Positions 1-11,433 of a DNA stretch of 64,000 nt are shown here, piece by piece. The DNA is from Marsupella aquatica (lineage: Eukaryota; Marchantiophyta): positions 13,392,001-13,456,000 of the forward strand of contig OZ316899.1 in NCBI GenBank assembly GCA_973895155.1. The letters run 5' to 3'. Made by a program: the position numbers and the translations under genes. The notes under the pieces are model-generated. The model was not told where the DNA came from, did not search any database, and was given only the letters and a program-made list of their open reading frames with translations. Each line of letters begins with the position of its first letter. Positions within the stretch are counted from its first letter, which is position 1.

Positions 1-550
1 AGCTTTTTTTATAAGCAAATTTTAACTATTGTCCATTCTTTGTTTTTAACTTTAAGTATGTGTGACACTATTTGACTTGTGACCACAATTAGTGTCATAC
101 TATATTAGTGTCACACACCTTAATTACTGTCACTTACTTCAAATATAACCTCACACTAATTAGAGTGTGTGAGACTAAATAGTGTAAAGAGTGTAGTTAC
201 CTTCTGATTTTTCAATATTACGTGACATCAAGCTCAGTTTCAGTCGTTGCCATACAAAATGATAGAAGATCACCGATTACAATTTAACCATACAACTCTT
301 TGAATGAGAGGAACAAACTTCCAATCACCACTAGGGCTGACAATCGTTGTTGCATTATGCAAGACACGTGAGCTCACACATTGACCAATAGACAAAGGAG
401 AGATTGAATTGTGGAGTATACAAAGTGACAAAAGATAAGGTGCATAAAATGCTCATCCCGTTACAATCAAAACTAGGCTTTGAAGGCCTCAATCCAAAAC
501 AAAGTATCATTGAACCAACCATCCTCAAACCCCTTGCTTGTAGAGGCTGC
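1..550. repeat. Non-coding stretch with dispersed TAGTGTSAC-like motifs
   Basis: No convincing gene. Between about 60 and 200 a short motif close to TAGTGTCAC or its complement recurs at least five times (TGTGACACTA, TAGTGTCATAC, TAGTGTCACACA, TTACTGTCACTTA, CACACTAATTAG). Clusters like this are typical of the subterminal regions of DNA transposons, but no terminal inverted repeat or transposase belonging to it is visible. The rest, 200-550, holds nothing I recognise. Confidence 0.3.
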
Positions 551-1137
551 CTACTTTCTGATGTTAAAAGATACGAACAAATCCACTATATCTGACCCTA
601 GGTCAACAACAACATTCTTTAGCCTGCTAAGGCCACCTAGCGCCACAGGTGACTTGTCTACTGGATCCTTGACTTTGCTTTCTTCAAAGTACAAAGCTCG
701 AGACAGATCAGCTTCCCTGTCACCCTTGACATACCTGATTATCCAAGTCCCAGCCAAAACCTGATCCCTAATCTGGTCTCTCCTATCAATGTCTGAATCC
801 CTGTACTCCTGGCCCGTGATCCCCATCAATTGCTGACCATTAGCTTCATTCACTTGAAGCACAATGTTGCCAACCTGCACAGCAAAACAGTACATGTAAG
901 TTGCTTCCCCATCCCTTGTACAGGTGTGTTGAGTCTCCTGCGAGATCGAGGACCCAATGGTGACTCAGGATTCTGCATTCTCAACCTGTGTTTGTACTTC
1001 CCCAAAGTGCAGGGACAACCATCACTCAAAACTCCCCCACAGCCTTCACAAGTAAAGCCTCCAGCACATAGACCCCATATCCCATTAATCCTGACTTCAT
1101 GAAGAGTATCATACAGGCTAAGCTTCTCCATCTGCAA
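551..1137 (-). pseudogene. RPA1 C-terminal-like zinc ribbon/OB-fold fragment
   Basis: Two overlapping minus-strand frames together resemble the C-terminal DNA-binding domain of the large subunit of replication protein A, a single-stranded-DNA-binding protein. The first frame (about 1137-960) has a C-x2-C...C-x-C zinc-ribbon core (FTCEGC, GCPC) followed by KYKHRLRM, as in the family. The second (about 945-551) has YMYCFAVQVGN, then EANGQQLMGITGQEY, matching the family's segment in which residues resembling 'E..G..L.G' follow the ribbon. A one-base shift around 930-960, or a tiny intron, separates the halves, so this copy is probably broken. RPA-like proteins occur as host genes and as Helitron cargo; no Helitron ends or Rep/helicase are seen here. 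The assignment rests on motif recall only. Confidence 0.4.
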
Positions 1138-1214
1138 AACTCAAGCACCTCATTCTCAGAAGCAAGAATTCAGAAGTGTCCGCAGAAGTTCCAGTTACAA
1201 GAAACCAGTTACAA

Positions 1215-1850
1215 GAGCCCCATGGATGTCAAGTCCTTCCTTGAGTACTTGCAGTCATTCCCCCAGCCAGTACTTAAAGCCCTTTCCACAAGGATTTGGA
1301 GTCATTCCACAACGACCCAGAGTTGTTCCAGGACTTTGAGTCCTTCAAAATCCTTCGATAAGGACTCAAACTCCTTTGGAGTCCTCCCACGAGGACGCGG
1401 GGTTCTTGCCCAAGGACCCGGAGTCCTTTCGAGTCCTTTGAAGTCCTTGCCCAAGGATTCTAAGTCCGTTCCCAAGGACTCAGAGTCCTTCCACGCGGAC
1501 TCAGAGTCTTTTCCCAAGACTCTGACTCCTTCCATGAGGACTCTGACTCCTTGCCCGAGGACTCTGAGTCCTGCCCGAAGACAACTCATAGTCCTTTCCC
1601 CAAGACTGGCAACCCTTGCCCAAGGACTCGTGGTCCAATCCTTGCCTGAGGACCTCCAACTCCTTGCCCAAGGACTCCAAGTCCTTCAAAGTCCTTCCAC
1701 GAGAACTTGGGGTCCTTCAGAGTCCTTTGACAAGGACTCAGTCCTGGACCAAGGACTCTATCATTGACTCTACCAAGACCCTAAGGACTGAAGCTCTTGC
1801 CCATAGACTTCAAGTCCTTAGGCTAGGACTTGGGTCCTATAAAGGACATG
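1215..1850. repeat. Degenerate minisatellite, palindromic AAGGACTC/GAGTCCTT unit
   Basis: About 630 bases built from degenerate copies of an 18-20 base unit close to AAGGACTCNNAGTCCTTS. The unit is itself an imperfect inverted repeat (AAGGACTC against GAGTCCTT), so both strands look alike and all frames stay open for long stretches. The repetitive Ser/Lys/Asp-rich reading frames on both strands are by-products of the repeat and are not counted as genes. It directly abuts the 5' truncation point of the LINE at about 1884. Confidence 0.75.
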
Positions 1851-1883
1851 AACTCCTCAGGCCTTGCTGTCCAAGCTAATTTC

Positions 1884-3790
1884 AAACAAAATAGTCAAGA
1901 CATAAATATCTTGGTGCACCATTTGGGGTGGGCTTGAGCACGGAACAACTGCACAAATTCTGCCTCGACAAAATTTGTGCCAGGCTTGCTATTTGGTCCA
2001 ACAAGTTGCTTTCCTTTACTGGCCGATCATTACTAGTTAAACAGGTACTGCTTGCTATTCCGATCTACCATGTAATGTATTGCAAGGCGTCTGCTGGTCT
2101 AGCCAAGAAGCTTATTGCTCTCAGTAGAGATTTTCTATGGGGATACAACGACTCAGGAGGGAAGAAAGTTCCGTTGGTGGCTTGGGACAGGATGGCACTG
2201 CCACGAGTGGAGGGGGGACTGGGATTTTGGGATTTCCGCAGCCACTCTGATGCCCTGCTCTCTCAATGGTTCACTAAGGCACTGAATCGCCTGAACAGGA
2301 ATGGTCCAACATGTTGGCGGCCAATCTGGGATTGTTGGGGTGGATGAACTACAAGGTTATTAGGAGAAATGGTTACTCCTTCCAGGACTAGTTGCTTTTA
2401 TGTACACCTCGTTCCTTTAGTGGGCTTTCCTACACTACGGGTCTCTAGTGATGCTAGGAGCTAGTGAGAGCTCATCTATCCTTTGAGCCTGGTCAGGGGG
2501 GGTTGCCTACCCGGTGGAGCATCACTGACACACTCAGATGCATGGTGGGCTTTCATTCTCTTCCTAATTTGGCCATTACGGACATTGCAACGATCTGTGG
2601 CCGGCTGGGAATGAGATCGATTGGTGATGGTTGGTCGGCGGAGGAAGGATGTTGGAAGGACCTCCCGCTTAGATGGAGCAACATGCGTGGCTTCTCTGCA
2701 GAGCATCGATTGCTTGCACGGAAGTTCTTGGAAAGGATATGGAGCGCTTCACACTGCCGTCAGAGTACTTCCTGTATGCCAAACAGTGGAGGTGGACAGA
2801 TAGACCTGAACCATTGAAGGATTTCAGAATTCAGAACTGCAGAGTGTATGACTTCCTGCGGCCCACGGCCTCAAATCACGAATGCCTGAATAGGATCTGG
2901 TCTCTTACCCGAGAGGAGAGAGGATGGAATGAGAGTTGGTCCAGATTGCGGAGATCGGATTTACCAACCAAAGGCAAGACCTTTATATGGAGGATCATTG
3001 TGGGGGACTTGTTCACTGGGGCCCGTGCGCTTAGATTAGAGGTGAGCAACAGTGACTGCAAGTTGTGCAATGGACGGCTAGAAACCATCCCTCACCTTTT
3101 TTTCCAATGTGCACATGTTGCCTGCTGCTGACGTCTCTGTTTGACCTCGTTGAGTGTGCTGGATATGCCAATTGGACAAGGGCTGATGGCCCTTTTAGAT
3201 GCAGCCTATGGAAGGGAGCCGATCCGAGTGGCGCAACTTTTTGTCCTGCACCAGATTCTCTGGAGGCTCTGGATTGGGAGAAACACTCACATGTTTCAGA
3301 CGGGGGCGGGAGACGTGTGTTTGACCTGGGACTTGTCCTGTCGGAGGCAGTGGAGAACTTATTTGCTGCTGGTCGGCGTTGCCCCCGGGGTAGGAAGTGC
3401 ACTCGCTTGCTACGAGCCAAATCATGTATCGATGGGCTTTGCAGGAGCTGGCTTGGCAGTGGGGGGATCAGTTTCACTTCTGTTGGGTGACTCTGATTTT
3501 GCAGTGATGTTTGAACATTGAGACCAATGAATGTATGGTTCTAGGGGCATTGATGCCCTTAGGCTGGTTGTGAGATTGTGTGGTCTGTGTTTGGGTTGCT
3601 GGCCATCCTCTTTTGCTGTTAGGTGTCTCCGGGGAGGTTAATTCCTTGCCTGAGGTGGGATTGGGTTGGATTTTTTAGGTTTGGTCCTATGTTCTATCTT
3701 GGCTGCCTCCCGTGAAATCTGATCTGTTTGTGCGCCCTCCCTGTGGGGCTTTTTGCGGGGGAACTGAACCAATTTATAAAATGGCTACCA
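1884..3790 (+). mobile_element. 5'-truncated LINE (non-LTR retrotransposon), 3' part
   Basis: The block starts in the middle of a reverse transcriptase and ends after the 3' UTR, the usual result of target-primed reverse transcription stopping early. It contains the RT thumb region (KYLGAPFG near 1905), the connection region and a zf-RVT zinc-binding domain. The 3' end is not sharply defined: a G-rich tail and AATTTATAAAATGG at about 3769-3782 look like the end, but I see no clear poly-A tail or target duplication. The upstream endonuclease and RT core are absent. Confidence 0.7.
1895..3521 (+). pseudogene. LINE ORF2 C-terminal part (RT end plus zf-RVT), frameshifted
   Basis: Remnant of the reverse transcriptase/endonuclease polyprotein of a plant LINE. 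The first frame (to 2347) reads KYLGAPFG, then RSLLVKQVLLAIPIYHVMY and LVAWDRMALPRVEGGLGF, all characteristic of the region after the RT catalytic core. It breaks at 2347. Coding potential resumes at 2464-2700 and again in another frame at 2673-3131, which holds the zf-RVT domain: TKGKTFIWRI, then CKLCNGR and HLFFQCAH with the expected C-x2-C...H...C spacing. A third frame (3141-3521) has LWRLWIGRNTHMF, the usual segment after zf-RVT. At least three frame breaks show it is inactive. The catalytic YxDD box would lie upstream and is missing. Confidence 0.75.
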
Positions 3791-3975
3791 TTCCAAGGAA
3801 GACATAAAGGGAAACGGTTTGAGATAGAAAACCAAAAGTTACCTGCTTGATTGTTTAGACTCCGTTCATAGCTTTGGCTCTTGTTTTCCGCCCTGATTTT
3901 ATCTGCTACGTGACATGAAATAATATTCTATGTTATTCAGTTCATAGTACCCAAAAAACCCTCAGATTGCATTTG

Positions 3976-5487
3976 CTATGGGTCTCTTACAAGAAGCTGC
4001 AATCGTTTCTTGGAGTTCGAGCACTTGGGAGGAAGAACAAGGGATTCAGTTGTACTACTGGACCGTGGAGGTGTTTCTCCTGCTTCAGTTTGAACAAGGC
4101 TCAACAGTTGCCTGAATGAAACACGAGACACAAACTCAGGAGTAAAGGGTAAGGTGCCAAGCTCAAGAGGTGTCAATGGGGTACTGGTCACCTTGCTAGC
4201 TAATTCACTCTCCTGCTTCTGTTTCTTCCTCACATGCAGTTCATTGGTCAATGTGGGATCCAACGCTGGCATTTCAGGAGAGTCATCCTCATGAGCACCC
4301 TGTTCATGCACATAAATAGTGTGGTTCACATTGCACAACCGCACAACTTGGACTTGGGCTTCTTCCTGCACACACAAATGAAGACATAATGTACTACATG
4401 GCCCAAAACCGGAACCTTAGAAACCAAATACCAATGAAAACATGACAGTGTGCCTCTACATACCAGAGCTTGCGTGGACTGCATTTGTTGCACAAGGTGA
4501 CGACGTCTGCCCAAGCAGGCACTGTTTACCCTGTATGTTCCCTTCATCTCTTGAATATAGCCCACCTTCACCCGATGGCAACTTGTCCTGCCCTATGTTT
4601 GGAAGACCGCAACTTCAAACCCAATCTTCCAAAAAGGGTTTCAATTCCCACATGCAAAGCAACAGGGTGCTCTTGTTTTATCCCCCAACAATGTAAATAA
4701 ACAATGTGGATGATACATGTGGCCACAACTTGCTGAAACCCTTGCTGGAACCCAGTTGAAACAATGGTACCCGTGGCAACAAATTGGACAATTACTCACA
4801 AGCACTTATGTTCCCACTATTGCAGTTGATGTGGGAACAAAGCGAGGTTGCATCATTGGACATGGATTGGACAAAAGAGACTCCAAAATAACCAGTTCAG
4901 ACTTTTGAGCTGCTACAGACAACTCAAGGGGCTTCAAATCTGCTTCCAACTGTGACTCCACAACTTTTAGACGAGCAACCTTCTCTGGTACCCGTTCAAA
5001 GCGCTTGTTGTTGGTATCTATGAGCTTGTCAAATGTTGCCATCCCCTTCGAAATAGACGATTCATTGTTCTTCAACGCCTCCATGTCCTTGTTACCATCC
5101 TCCAACTTCTGCCGTAAGATAACAATGTAGCTATCCTGCCCCCCAGAAAAGAAAACAGCACATGGCAACATTATTTTGCAGTTCATTGTGCATCAATGCC
5201 TCGTCCTGCCAAACCGAATCCAACCACCCAACAAAACATACATAGCCTACAGGTATTTTGAGCAGCACAAGGACAGGCCTATGGTCTGACAAGCAATATA
5301 CCTCCTTGTCTTGCTCTCCCTTCAACTCCTTGAGCTCCATTTCTATTGACAAGTCATCATGTAGGGTGTCCCTTGCCTGCATTTTGCTTCTCACCTCACC
5401 CAAGTCTTCCTCTAGTTTGTTACATTGCTCTTGAATGACAGAGATGACTGCTGGATGATCCCATTTTGACCCCTCCAAGCTTTCCAC
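3976..5487 (-). CDS. Unknown multi-exon gene with coiled-coil N-terminal part
   Basis: I do not recognise the family. Reading leftward, exon 1 (to 5302) and exon 2 (from 5135) are joined in phase by a 166-base GT..AG intron (5136-5301). Both are rich in heptad-like Leu/Glu/Lys patterns (VIQEQCNKLEEDLGEV; ILRQKLEDGNKDMEAL), so a coiled coil is likely. A later exon ending at 4464 (QQMQSTQAL) joins in phase, across a 98-base intron with consensus GTATGT and CAG borders, to a last exon 4365-3976. That exon is hydrophilic and ends in a basic stretch (SNSKKRLQLLVRDP). The link between exon 2 and the later exon, and the true start, are unresolved; the frame opens at an acceptor-like TAG just upstream of 5488. 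It lies outside the large elements and could be a host gene fragment or TE cargo. Confidence 0.45.
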
Positions 5488-5499
5488 AGTCTTCTGAAC

Positions 5500-6488
5500 C
5501 GCACTGATGCGCTACGAGTCTCTTTTAGACTACATTCAATCGTGACAATTTGCCCATCCAGAATGGACAACAAAAGACTTCTTGGCAATGCAGGGAGAAC
5601 AGGAGCCTCTTAGTAGGGAGAAGCTTTATATGGGGGACACAAAGGGCCGCAGCTTCCAATGGTTTGGGATGTGGGCTCCCCTTGCTACAAGAATCCACTA
5701 TCCCTGGGCAAGCTTTGTCCCTCGCCATTTCATTCTTGGTAGAAATCCGTGGGACGGGCTGTGGGAGATGCATTGAAGGGTCATCCACAAGCCACTTGTG
5801 GAATGGCAAAAAGGAGCATTGGAGTGAAAATGGCAGATTTTCAAACATTTAAACCTTACTTGAAGCTTCTTTTGGTCTATCTGTCACCCCTTAATCCATT
5901 TTAAGCCTCAAAGAAATGTTTTGGAGAAAGTTAAGAAGTTTGAGTTTTGACGGAAGAATCGCTTCGGACAAACAATCTCTTTGGACACTGCAGAATCGGT
6001 TTAGACTTTCGGCAACAACTTTGACGGAACGAGGTGTTTACAAACGACAGGAAACAGAAAACAGGATTTAATAATAGAAACTGGTAACAGGGAAAAAAAG
6101 TGGTAATAGGAAAATGGGTGGAATTTTTTTTTTAAAAAAAAAATCAATTTAATTTAATTTTTTTATAACATTTTTTTGAGAAACAAAAAGGGTTTTTTTC
6201 GGTCGACCAGTTTTTTTTGCTAGCGCCCAAAGCTAGCCAAAAATGTTGCATTGTTAATTTTTTTTGGAAATAACATGTTTTAGGAGACATTTTTAAATTG
6301 TCATTTTTCCTGGTAACAGCATATTAAAAACAGGAAAAAAAATTCTTGTTTACATGTTTCCTGTCTCCGTCGCTATACCCGACGGAACAAAGATTACATA
6401 GTTTTGGCCCTTTACTCATAAATCATTTTACCTCTTACTTGAGCTTTATTTTAGTTAATTAGGATCAGATTTAGAATGACATCACATG
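5500..6488. other. Non-coding flank of the CACTA element
   Basis: Between 5582 and 5776 the plus strand keeps an open frame (LSREKLYMGDTKGR..., ending NPWDGLWEMH) with no family I know; a similar opening (LSREKF.WG) recurs at 6976, inside the CACTA end. From about 5860 to 6480 the DNA is AT-rich with long A and T runs (6125-6175) and no gene. This is the sequence flanking the left end of the CACTA element. Confidence 0.35.
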
Positions 6489-6491
6489 TCA

Positions 6492-6504
6492 CACAACTAC
6501 AATT
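6492..6504 (+). repeat. CACTA left terminal inverted repeat
   Basis: CACAACTACAATT, matched in inverted orientation at 27614-27626. It is preceded by TCA (6489-6491), repeated just after the right end. The terminus begins CACAA, a variant of the superfamily's CACTA/CACTG ends. Confidence 0.8.
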
Positions 6505-7270
6505 TTTAACGTTGCGTGCCCTATGAACGTCTTCAATGTAGACGTTCAATTGGATCATGTCGGACAAGATGTTGTTCCATATAGCTGAAGACGTTAGGCC
6601 AACGTCGTAGAATATGGCGCGACAATCGGAACTATTTTTACGTCGTGTGATACGACGTAAGATTTACGTCTCCTCATCCGGGTAATTATACGTTGTCTAG
6701 AAAGAGGTAAAATTAATTGCGTCGTCCAAAGCGTCATAATATACACTTTGTTGGACGACGTGTAAAAGTATGTAGGAATCTGAGAGGTTAAATCCATTCT
6801 GGAGCTCTCATGGACGTTTGAGAGTTACTCTGCCACATGATACGTGCAAGACATCATTTTGGTCGACGTAAATGACAGAAATTCCTTGCTGACTCGGGTT
6901 TTCTACCCGTGGCTTTTGGTTCATAGCTGCTAAGACCTTCCAAGACTGCATTCAAGAGTTTTTGAGTGAGCTCTCGTCTTGAGTAGGGAGAAATTTCTGT
7001 GGGGGATAGAAAGTGCTAAGCTATGGTGCGCAAGCTATTCAAGGATGTGCATTGTTGCTTCCTTCCTCTTGGTGAAGAGGACAAGACTGTGCGTGGGTTC
7101 TTTTGTCGTGGAGGTGTTCTTACGTCCTTTAGGGATACGTTTATTTACGTCACAATTTAGTATCACGTCGTGTAGGGCTACGTAAGAATGATGTTAAGTT
7201 AGTGGTTTACATCGTTTTTGGTGGGGTTTCGTGACGACATACGGGTTTTCTACGTCGTTTTGGGTGTTAC
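6500..7270. repeat. CACTA left subterminal motif array (ACGTC-type)
   Basis: More than a dozen copies, in both orientations, of a short motif around ACGTC, often extended to TACGTCGT or GACGTAA. Examples lie at about 6528, 6589, 6606, 6641-6670, 6755, 6862, 7120, 7145, 7171 and 7250. In En/Spm the subterminal repeats are binding sites for the element's TnpA protein; the same role here is inference. No gene is supported inside the array. Confidence 0.65.
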
Positions 7271-7396
7271 AAATGGGACGTTTAATTATATAACCGACTT
7301 AAATGAGGACTGTCCAACCAGATCTGTATATATGTAAAGGATGGCTACGGCCAATATACATGCATCCAAAGCATCATGACAGTGGTGATGGTCATA

Positions 7397-10300
7397 TCAA
7401 TCAGCATCGTCTACAATTGCTGATTGCATCCTCGATTGCATCAAACCCTTCCTCTGCCGTGGGAAGATGGGAATGACAATGGACCACCCTCTCATAGTCT
7501 GCATGGGCACCATAATACACTGATCCACTTGGCTAGGAAAAACTATGGTATCACTAACCTCAGTCCCGCTTGGTGCTGCACGAGTCGTGTCCACCCGGTA
7601 AAATCCACACTCATCTTTCACCATGGTGGCTCTCACAAGAGGTGACATGATGGACTTGTGCCACCGCACCTCTAACACAGTAGTGGTAAATGACCAAAAG
7701 TCAACATCTAAAATGTCCAATATAGTGCCGCAATAAGGAACCTCAACATCACCTTGGTCTGTCAACATGAACACTCGTGAGTTACATGTTGTCTTTTTCA
7801 TATGGTCTGTCCTCCAAGTCCGAAAGTGGTGCCCCGACTCATACATGTGTGTATGAGTTGTTGCCCACATCGATGGCCCCCTAATGATGTTCTGAACATC
7901 AATCAGGATGGATGTGGGCCCATGCTCTGTCGGGCCCCTCTCCATGTGCTCCAATGCCCATACGCGGAATGATGCAATTGTGCGTACATGTCTTGCAATA
8001 ACCAGCTGTCACTCCCTCCATGCCCTGGCATTTGTATACACAAATATTGTTAGAAATTTGCAGTATCCTATGGACAAAAAAGTACTCCCCAACTACAAGT
8101 CTAACTTCACAATCTAAATGCCTCATACCTGTACAACTCCCTCCAAGCTGACATGTCAGGGCGGTTTTCCAACACATAATTGTGGATTTGTCGTCAAAAA
8201 ATGTTGTCATGTAGTGACCGCTTCTTCGACGCACCCATCAAGCGCAACCCACCATTGTCCTCATCCTGTGCCTCTTCCCAAGTTGTGGGAGCTGTAGGGT
8301 CCAAACTCCCTATCATCTCCCCTGAATAGAAGAGGCACTCAAACATAATGTACCCTGCTGCCATGCTTCCCTCTGGTCGAGCTGGTTGACGCACCATGGA
8401 CTTGAGCACTTTCATGAAGCGCTCAACCCAATACATCCATCGCGCATGAACTGGACCAGCAATAGCTACCTCATCCACGAGGTGACATAGCAAATGCAAT
8501 TGCATGTCAAAGAGACAAGGAGGGGACACCTTCTCCATATTGCACATCACACGTGCTGACCTCTCCCTCATCAAAGGAATCTCACACTCCTTTATCTCCT
8601 TAGCGCATACCCACCTATATTCCACCTCATACAATCCAATTGATTTAATATCACAATCACACCAAGCAGTTGCCAAAATTACCAACTTAATTAATTATAA
8701 TACTGGTAATGATAAAAATTAAGCCCAAAACAACAAGTCTCTAGTTTTAAACTTAGGGTTTAGGGTTTTAAACCCTAAACTTGTTTTAAAACATACCTGA
8801 AAATAGAGCACAAGTTGTAAATGGTGAGTCAAAGTAGGCGTCTCTCTCGCGAGTCATCGCAACAATGCAAGACAGCAGACAGCACATGTTGAATCAACTT
8901 GTGATAATCATGAGACTTTAGTCCTATTGGGGGGCATGTGGTCATTTCTGCTAGTGCACCCACGAAAGCCGGCTCCATAGTGGCTAGGGAATTTCATCTC
9001 ACAAATCATCCCATTAATTTGCTTTAATGTCTCCTTTGGCAATACCCAAGGAGCAGGTGGTTTCCCCCCAGTACTTGTTATCCAGCAAGACTTCACAACT
9101 CCTACATTCTCAGCATCCTCTCGGACTTTACGAGTATCATTCCGTCCATAAATGTGCTTCAACAAATTCTTAGCAACATTCACTTCAATGTGCATGGGGT
9201 CCAACAACCACCGGACCTGGAGGATCTGGAGCATGAAAAAACAATAATGTTGGAGTTCACTAATAAATTTCTCAATAGCAATAGTTTTCAGTGAAGACTC
9301 CAATTTGCAATTAGAAAAATTAACCATTTGCTTTGTCTCACTTACCCTCCAATAAGGCAAGTCCCACAAAGCTGAGCGGCGATTTACTCCACAATCTTTG
9401 GGTTTGAGTAACTTTGCCTCCACCATCTCTGCCATTTGGATTTGCCCTTCAGCTGAAGGGCCATTGAGACATGGTCTTAACTCACTTTCTGCCCAATGAG
9501 TTGTGTTTCGCTGCAAGTGATCATCCATTGGCAAGCAGACCCTACTTCCCTCATATGTGGTTTTGTGCAATAGTGATGAGTACCTCCCACGCAACTCAGG
9601 ACCACATGAAGGGCAAGTTGAATAACCTGCCACCTTCAAACCAGATATTGTTCCCATACCTGCACATGATATTTTGGGTCCATAGAATATGTCATTATCT
9701 CTATTACATTGTACAATATAATGCAATTAGAAAAATGCTCTAGGTTGTCTTGTGAATTACCTGGACCATTGGTGGTGCAATGGGTGATCATCACTCTCAT
9801 CTGGAATATCCTGCCATTTCTCGGAGCCCGAGTGATATTTGTGGTAGGTGCCCCAACCTCCCACGGGTTTTGTAGCTCTTCATAAGTTGGTGCCAAGCAG
9901 ACATCTGGATTCTTGCAGGCCTCAGGACCAGGTATGATAGCAAGGAGGAGGACATGGCCCTTTTTCATTGCCAACCATGGAGGGATGTTCTGATTAATCA
10001 AGAGAACCGGCCAAATGGACTTAGGCTTCCGCTGTTGCTTGTACGGGTTTACACTGTCTATTGCCAACCCCAACCGGACATTTCTTGGCTCCTGGGAAAA
10101 CTGAGGCCAAGTCATATCAATGTGTTTCCATGCTGGACTATCTTGGTGGTACCTCATAATCCCTGGTGGGGATTTGTTCTCCGCATGCCAAGTCTGTAGT
10201 GTGGATAAGCATTTCTGTCAATACAGGTGTTGCAGTTGGGGTGTGATAGGGAAATACCTCAACACCTATAATAACAACAGTGAAACCATTCAAATTGACG

Positions 10301-11388
10301 ATATTAGAACCCTAATGTCGTTTATGAAGACGTAATCTTATTTTAACCACGTCTTCTATGACGTAAACAAAGAAGAGACGTTACTTTACGTCAGAGTAAG
10401 AGACATAAAATGGGTTTACATCGCCTGAAAAGACGTATTCAATTCACATTGACGTTACAATGTACGTTACGTCGTGTAATAAGTCATACATATGACGTTA
10501 ATACAACGTTAATAAACAAATCAACGAATTTGAAGACGTATGATGTGAATGTGCATCGTTGAGTTGGATGTTAAGTTTGCACCTGAGTATGTGGACGCTA
10601 ATCACATGAGTTTGCATCAGTAATTTACCTTCTCTGGAATTTTGTCCCCAATGGTGTCTGGTCGATATCGTGGAAGGCCACACCATTCCTTTGGGCAATG
10701 AGTGTGCTCAACATACTCCTTTCTATACAAGATGCAACCAGCGGGGCACATATGGATAGTCTCCAAAGCCAATCCAATGGAGACAAGTAACTTCTTAGCC
10801 TCCCTCACACATCTAGGAAGAGTGTTTGGTTGGGGCAAGAATTTCTTGTGGAACAACTGCAATAGTGCATCTGTATGGACATCCGAACCATTGAAAACTC
10901 CTTGCAAATTTAAAATCAAGAGAGTGGCACCCAACCTGCATTTGCAACACCACAATTAGTTCATCAAAATGGAACATGAGGTACTACCTGCAATTACACT
11001 CTCACAATTAGAGAAGTCATAGGCTTCTCTACCTCGAGGTTGGAGAACCCTTGAATAGTGGAGTTCTGGCTTCTGATTCGAGCTGGTCCCAATCCTCCTG
11101 GTCTACTTCCATAGTCGGGTGATCATTGTCAGGTGCATGTGGTCCAAAGTGAATGTCAACCAGGTGGGCAAAAGCTTCCTCTTCAAGAATAGGTGCAGGC
11201 CCCTCATCCTCTACATCATCATCAAACTTGACATCATATGCATCATGGTACTCATCATCATCATTGTCCACATCATCATCATCATCATCATCCAGATCAT
11301 CATCCACATCATGGACATCATCATCATCGTCGTCACTGAAATGTAATGTAGCTCGAGCATGGAAGGCACGGGCTGATGTAGTCATCAT
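7397..11388 (-). CDS. tnp2: CACTA transposase (tnp2 / Transposase_21, DUF4218, DUF4216)
   Basis: Catalyses excision and insertion of the element by binding its ends. Read leftward: an acidic N-terminal exon (11388-about 11030, Asp runs, then DQLESEARTPLFKGS); exon 10955-10617 with the family's LLQLF...LPRCVREAKKLL and HMCPAGCILYRKEYVEH; exon 10157-9740 with DSPAWKHIDMTWPQF, NVRLGLAIDSVNPY and IPPWLAMKKGH; exon 9726-8908 with YSTCPSCGPELRGR and LLDPMHIEVNVAKN; DUF4218 (8685-8194: CNMEKVSPPCLFDMQLHLL, GPVHARWMYWVERFMKVLKS); DUF4216 at the C terminus (7795-7397: VPYCGTILDILDVDFW). Introns separate these blocks, and the one at 10160-10616 carries an ACGTC motif cluster. Exon edges are approximate. 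A gypsy element sits just upstream, cutting it off from its neighbour gene on the same strand. Confidence 0.8.
8748..8785. repeat. Telomere-like inverted repeat inside the transposase gene
   Basis: TTAGGGTTTAGGG followed within a few bases by its complement AAACCCTAAAC. It lies in the non-coding gap between the tnp2 and DUF4218 exons. It is a short inverted pair of plant telomere-type units, not a telomere. Confidence 0.6.
10290..10560. repeat. Intronic ACGTC-type motif array of the CACTA element
   Basis: About ten copies of the motif that marks the element's ends (GACGTAA, ACGTC, TACGTCGTG, GACGTTA) lie in the intron between the two N-terminal transposase exons. Either the element places binding sites in its introns, or a small non-autonomous relative inserted here; I see no inverted-repeat borders that would favour the second. 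Confidence 0.55.
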
Positions 11389-11428
11389 GGATGGGTGCAG
11401 TGTAGGAGTAATATTGGCACCATCCTAC

Positions 11429-11433
11429 ATATA
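11429..11433. repeat. Target-site duplication of the gypsy element, left copy
   Basis: ATATA, identical to 19873-19877 on the other side of the gypsy element. The exact 5-bp match fixes both outer edges of the LTRs. Confidence 0.75.

Noticed and set aside
1302-1767. Ser/Lys/Asp-rich proteins on both strands of the minisatellite
   Set aside because: They are translations of the tandem unit in several frames, with no start context or conserved domain.
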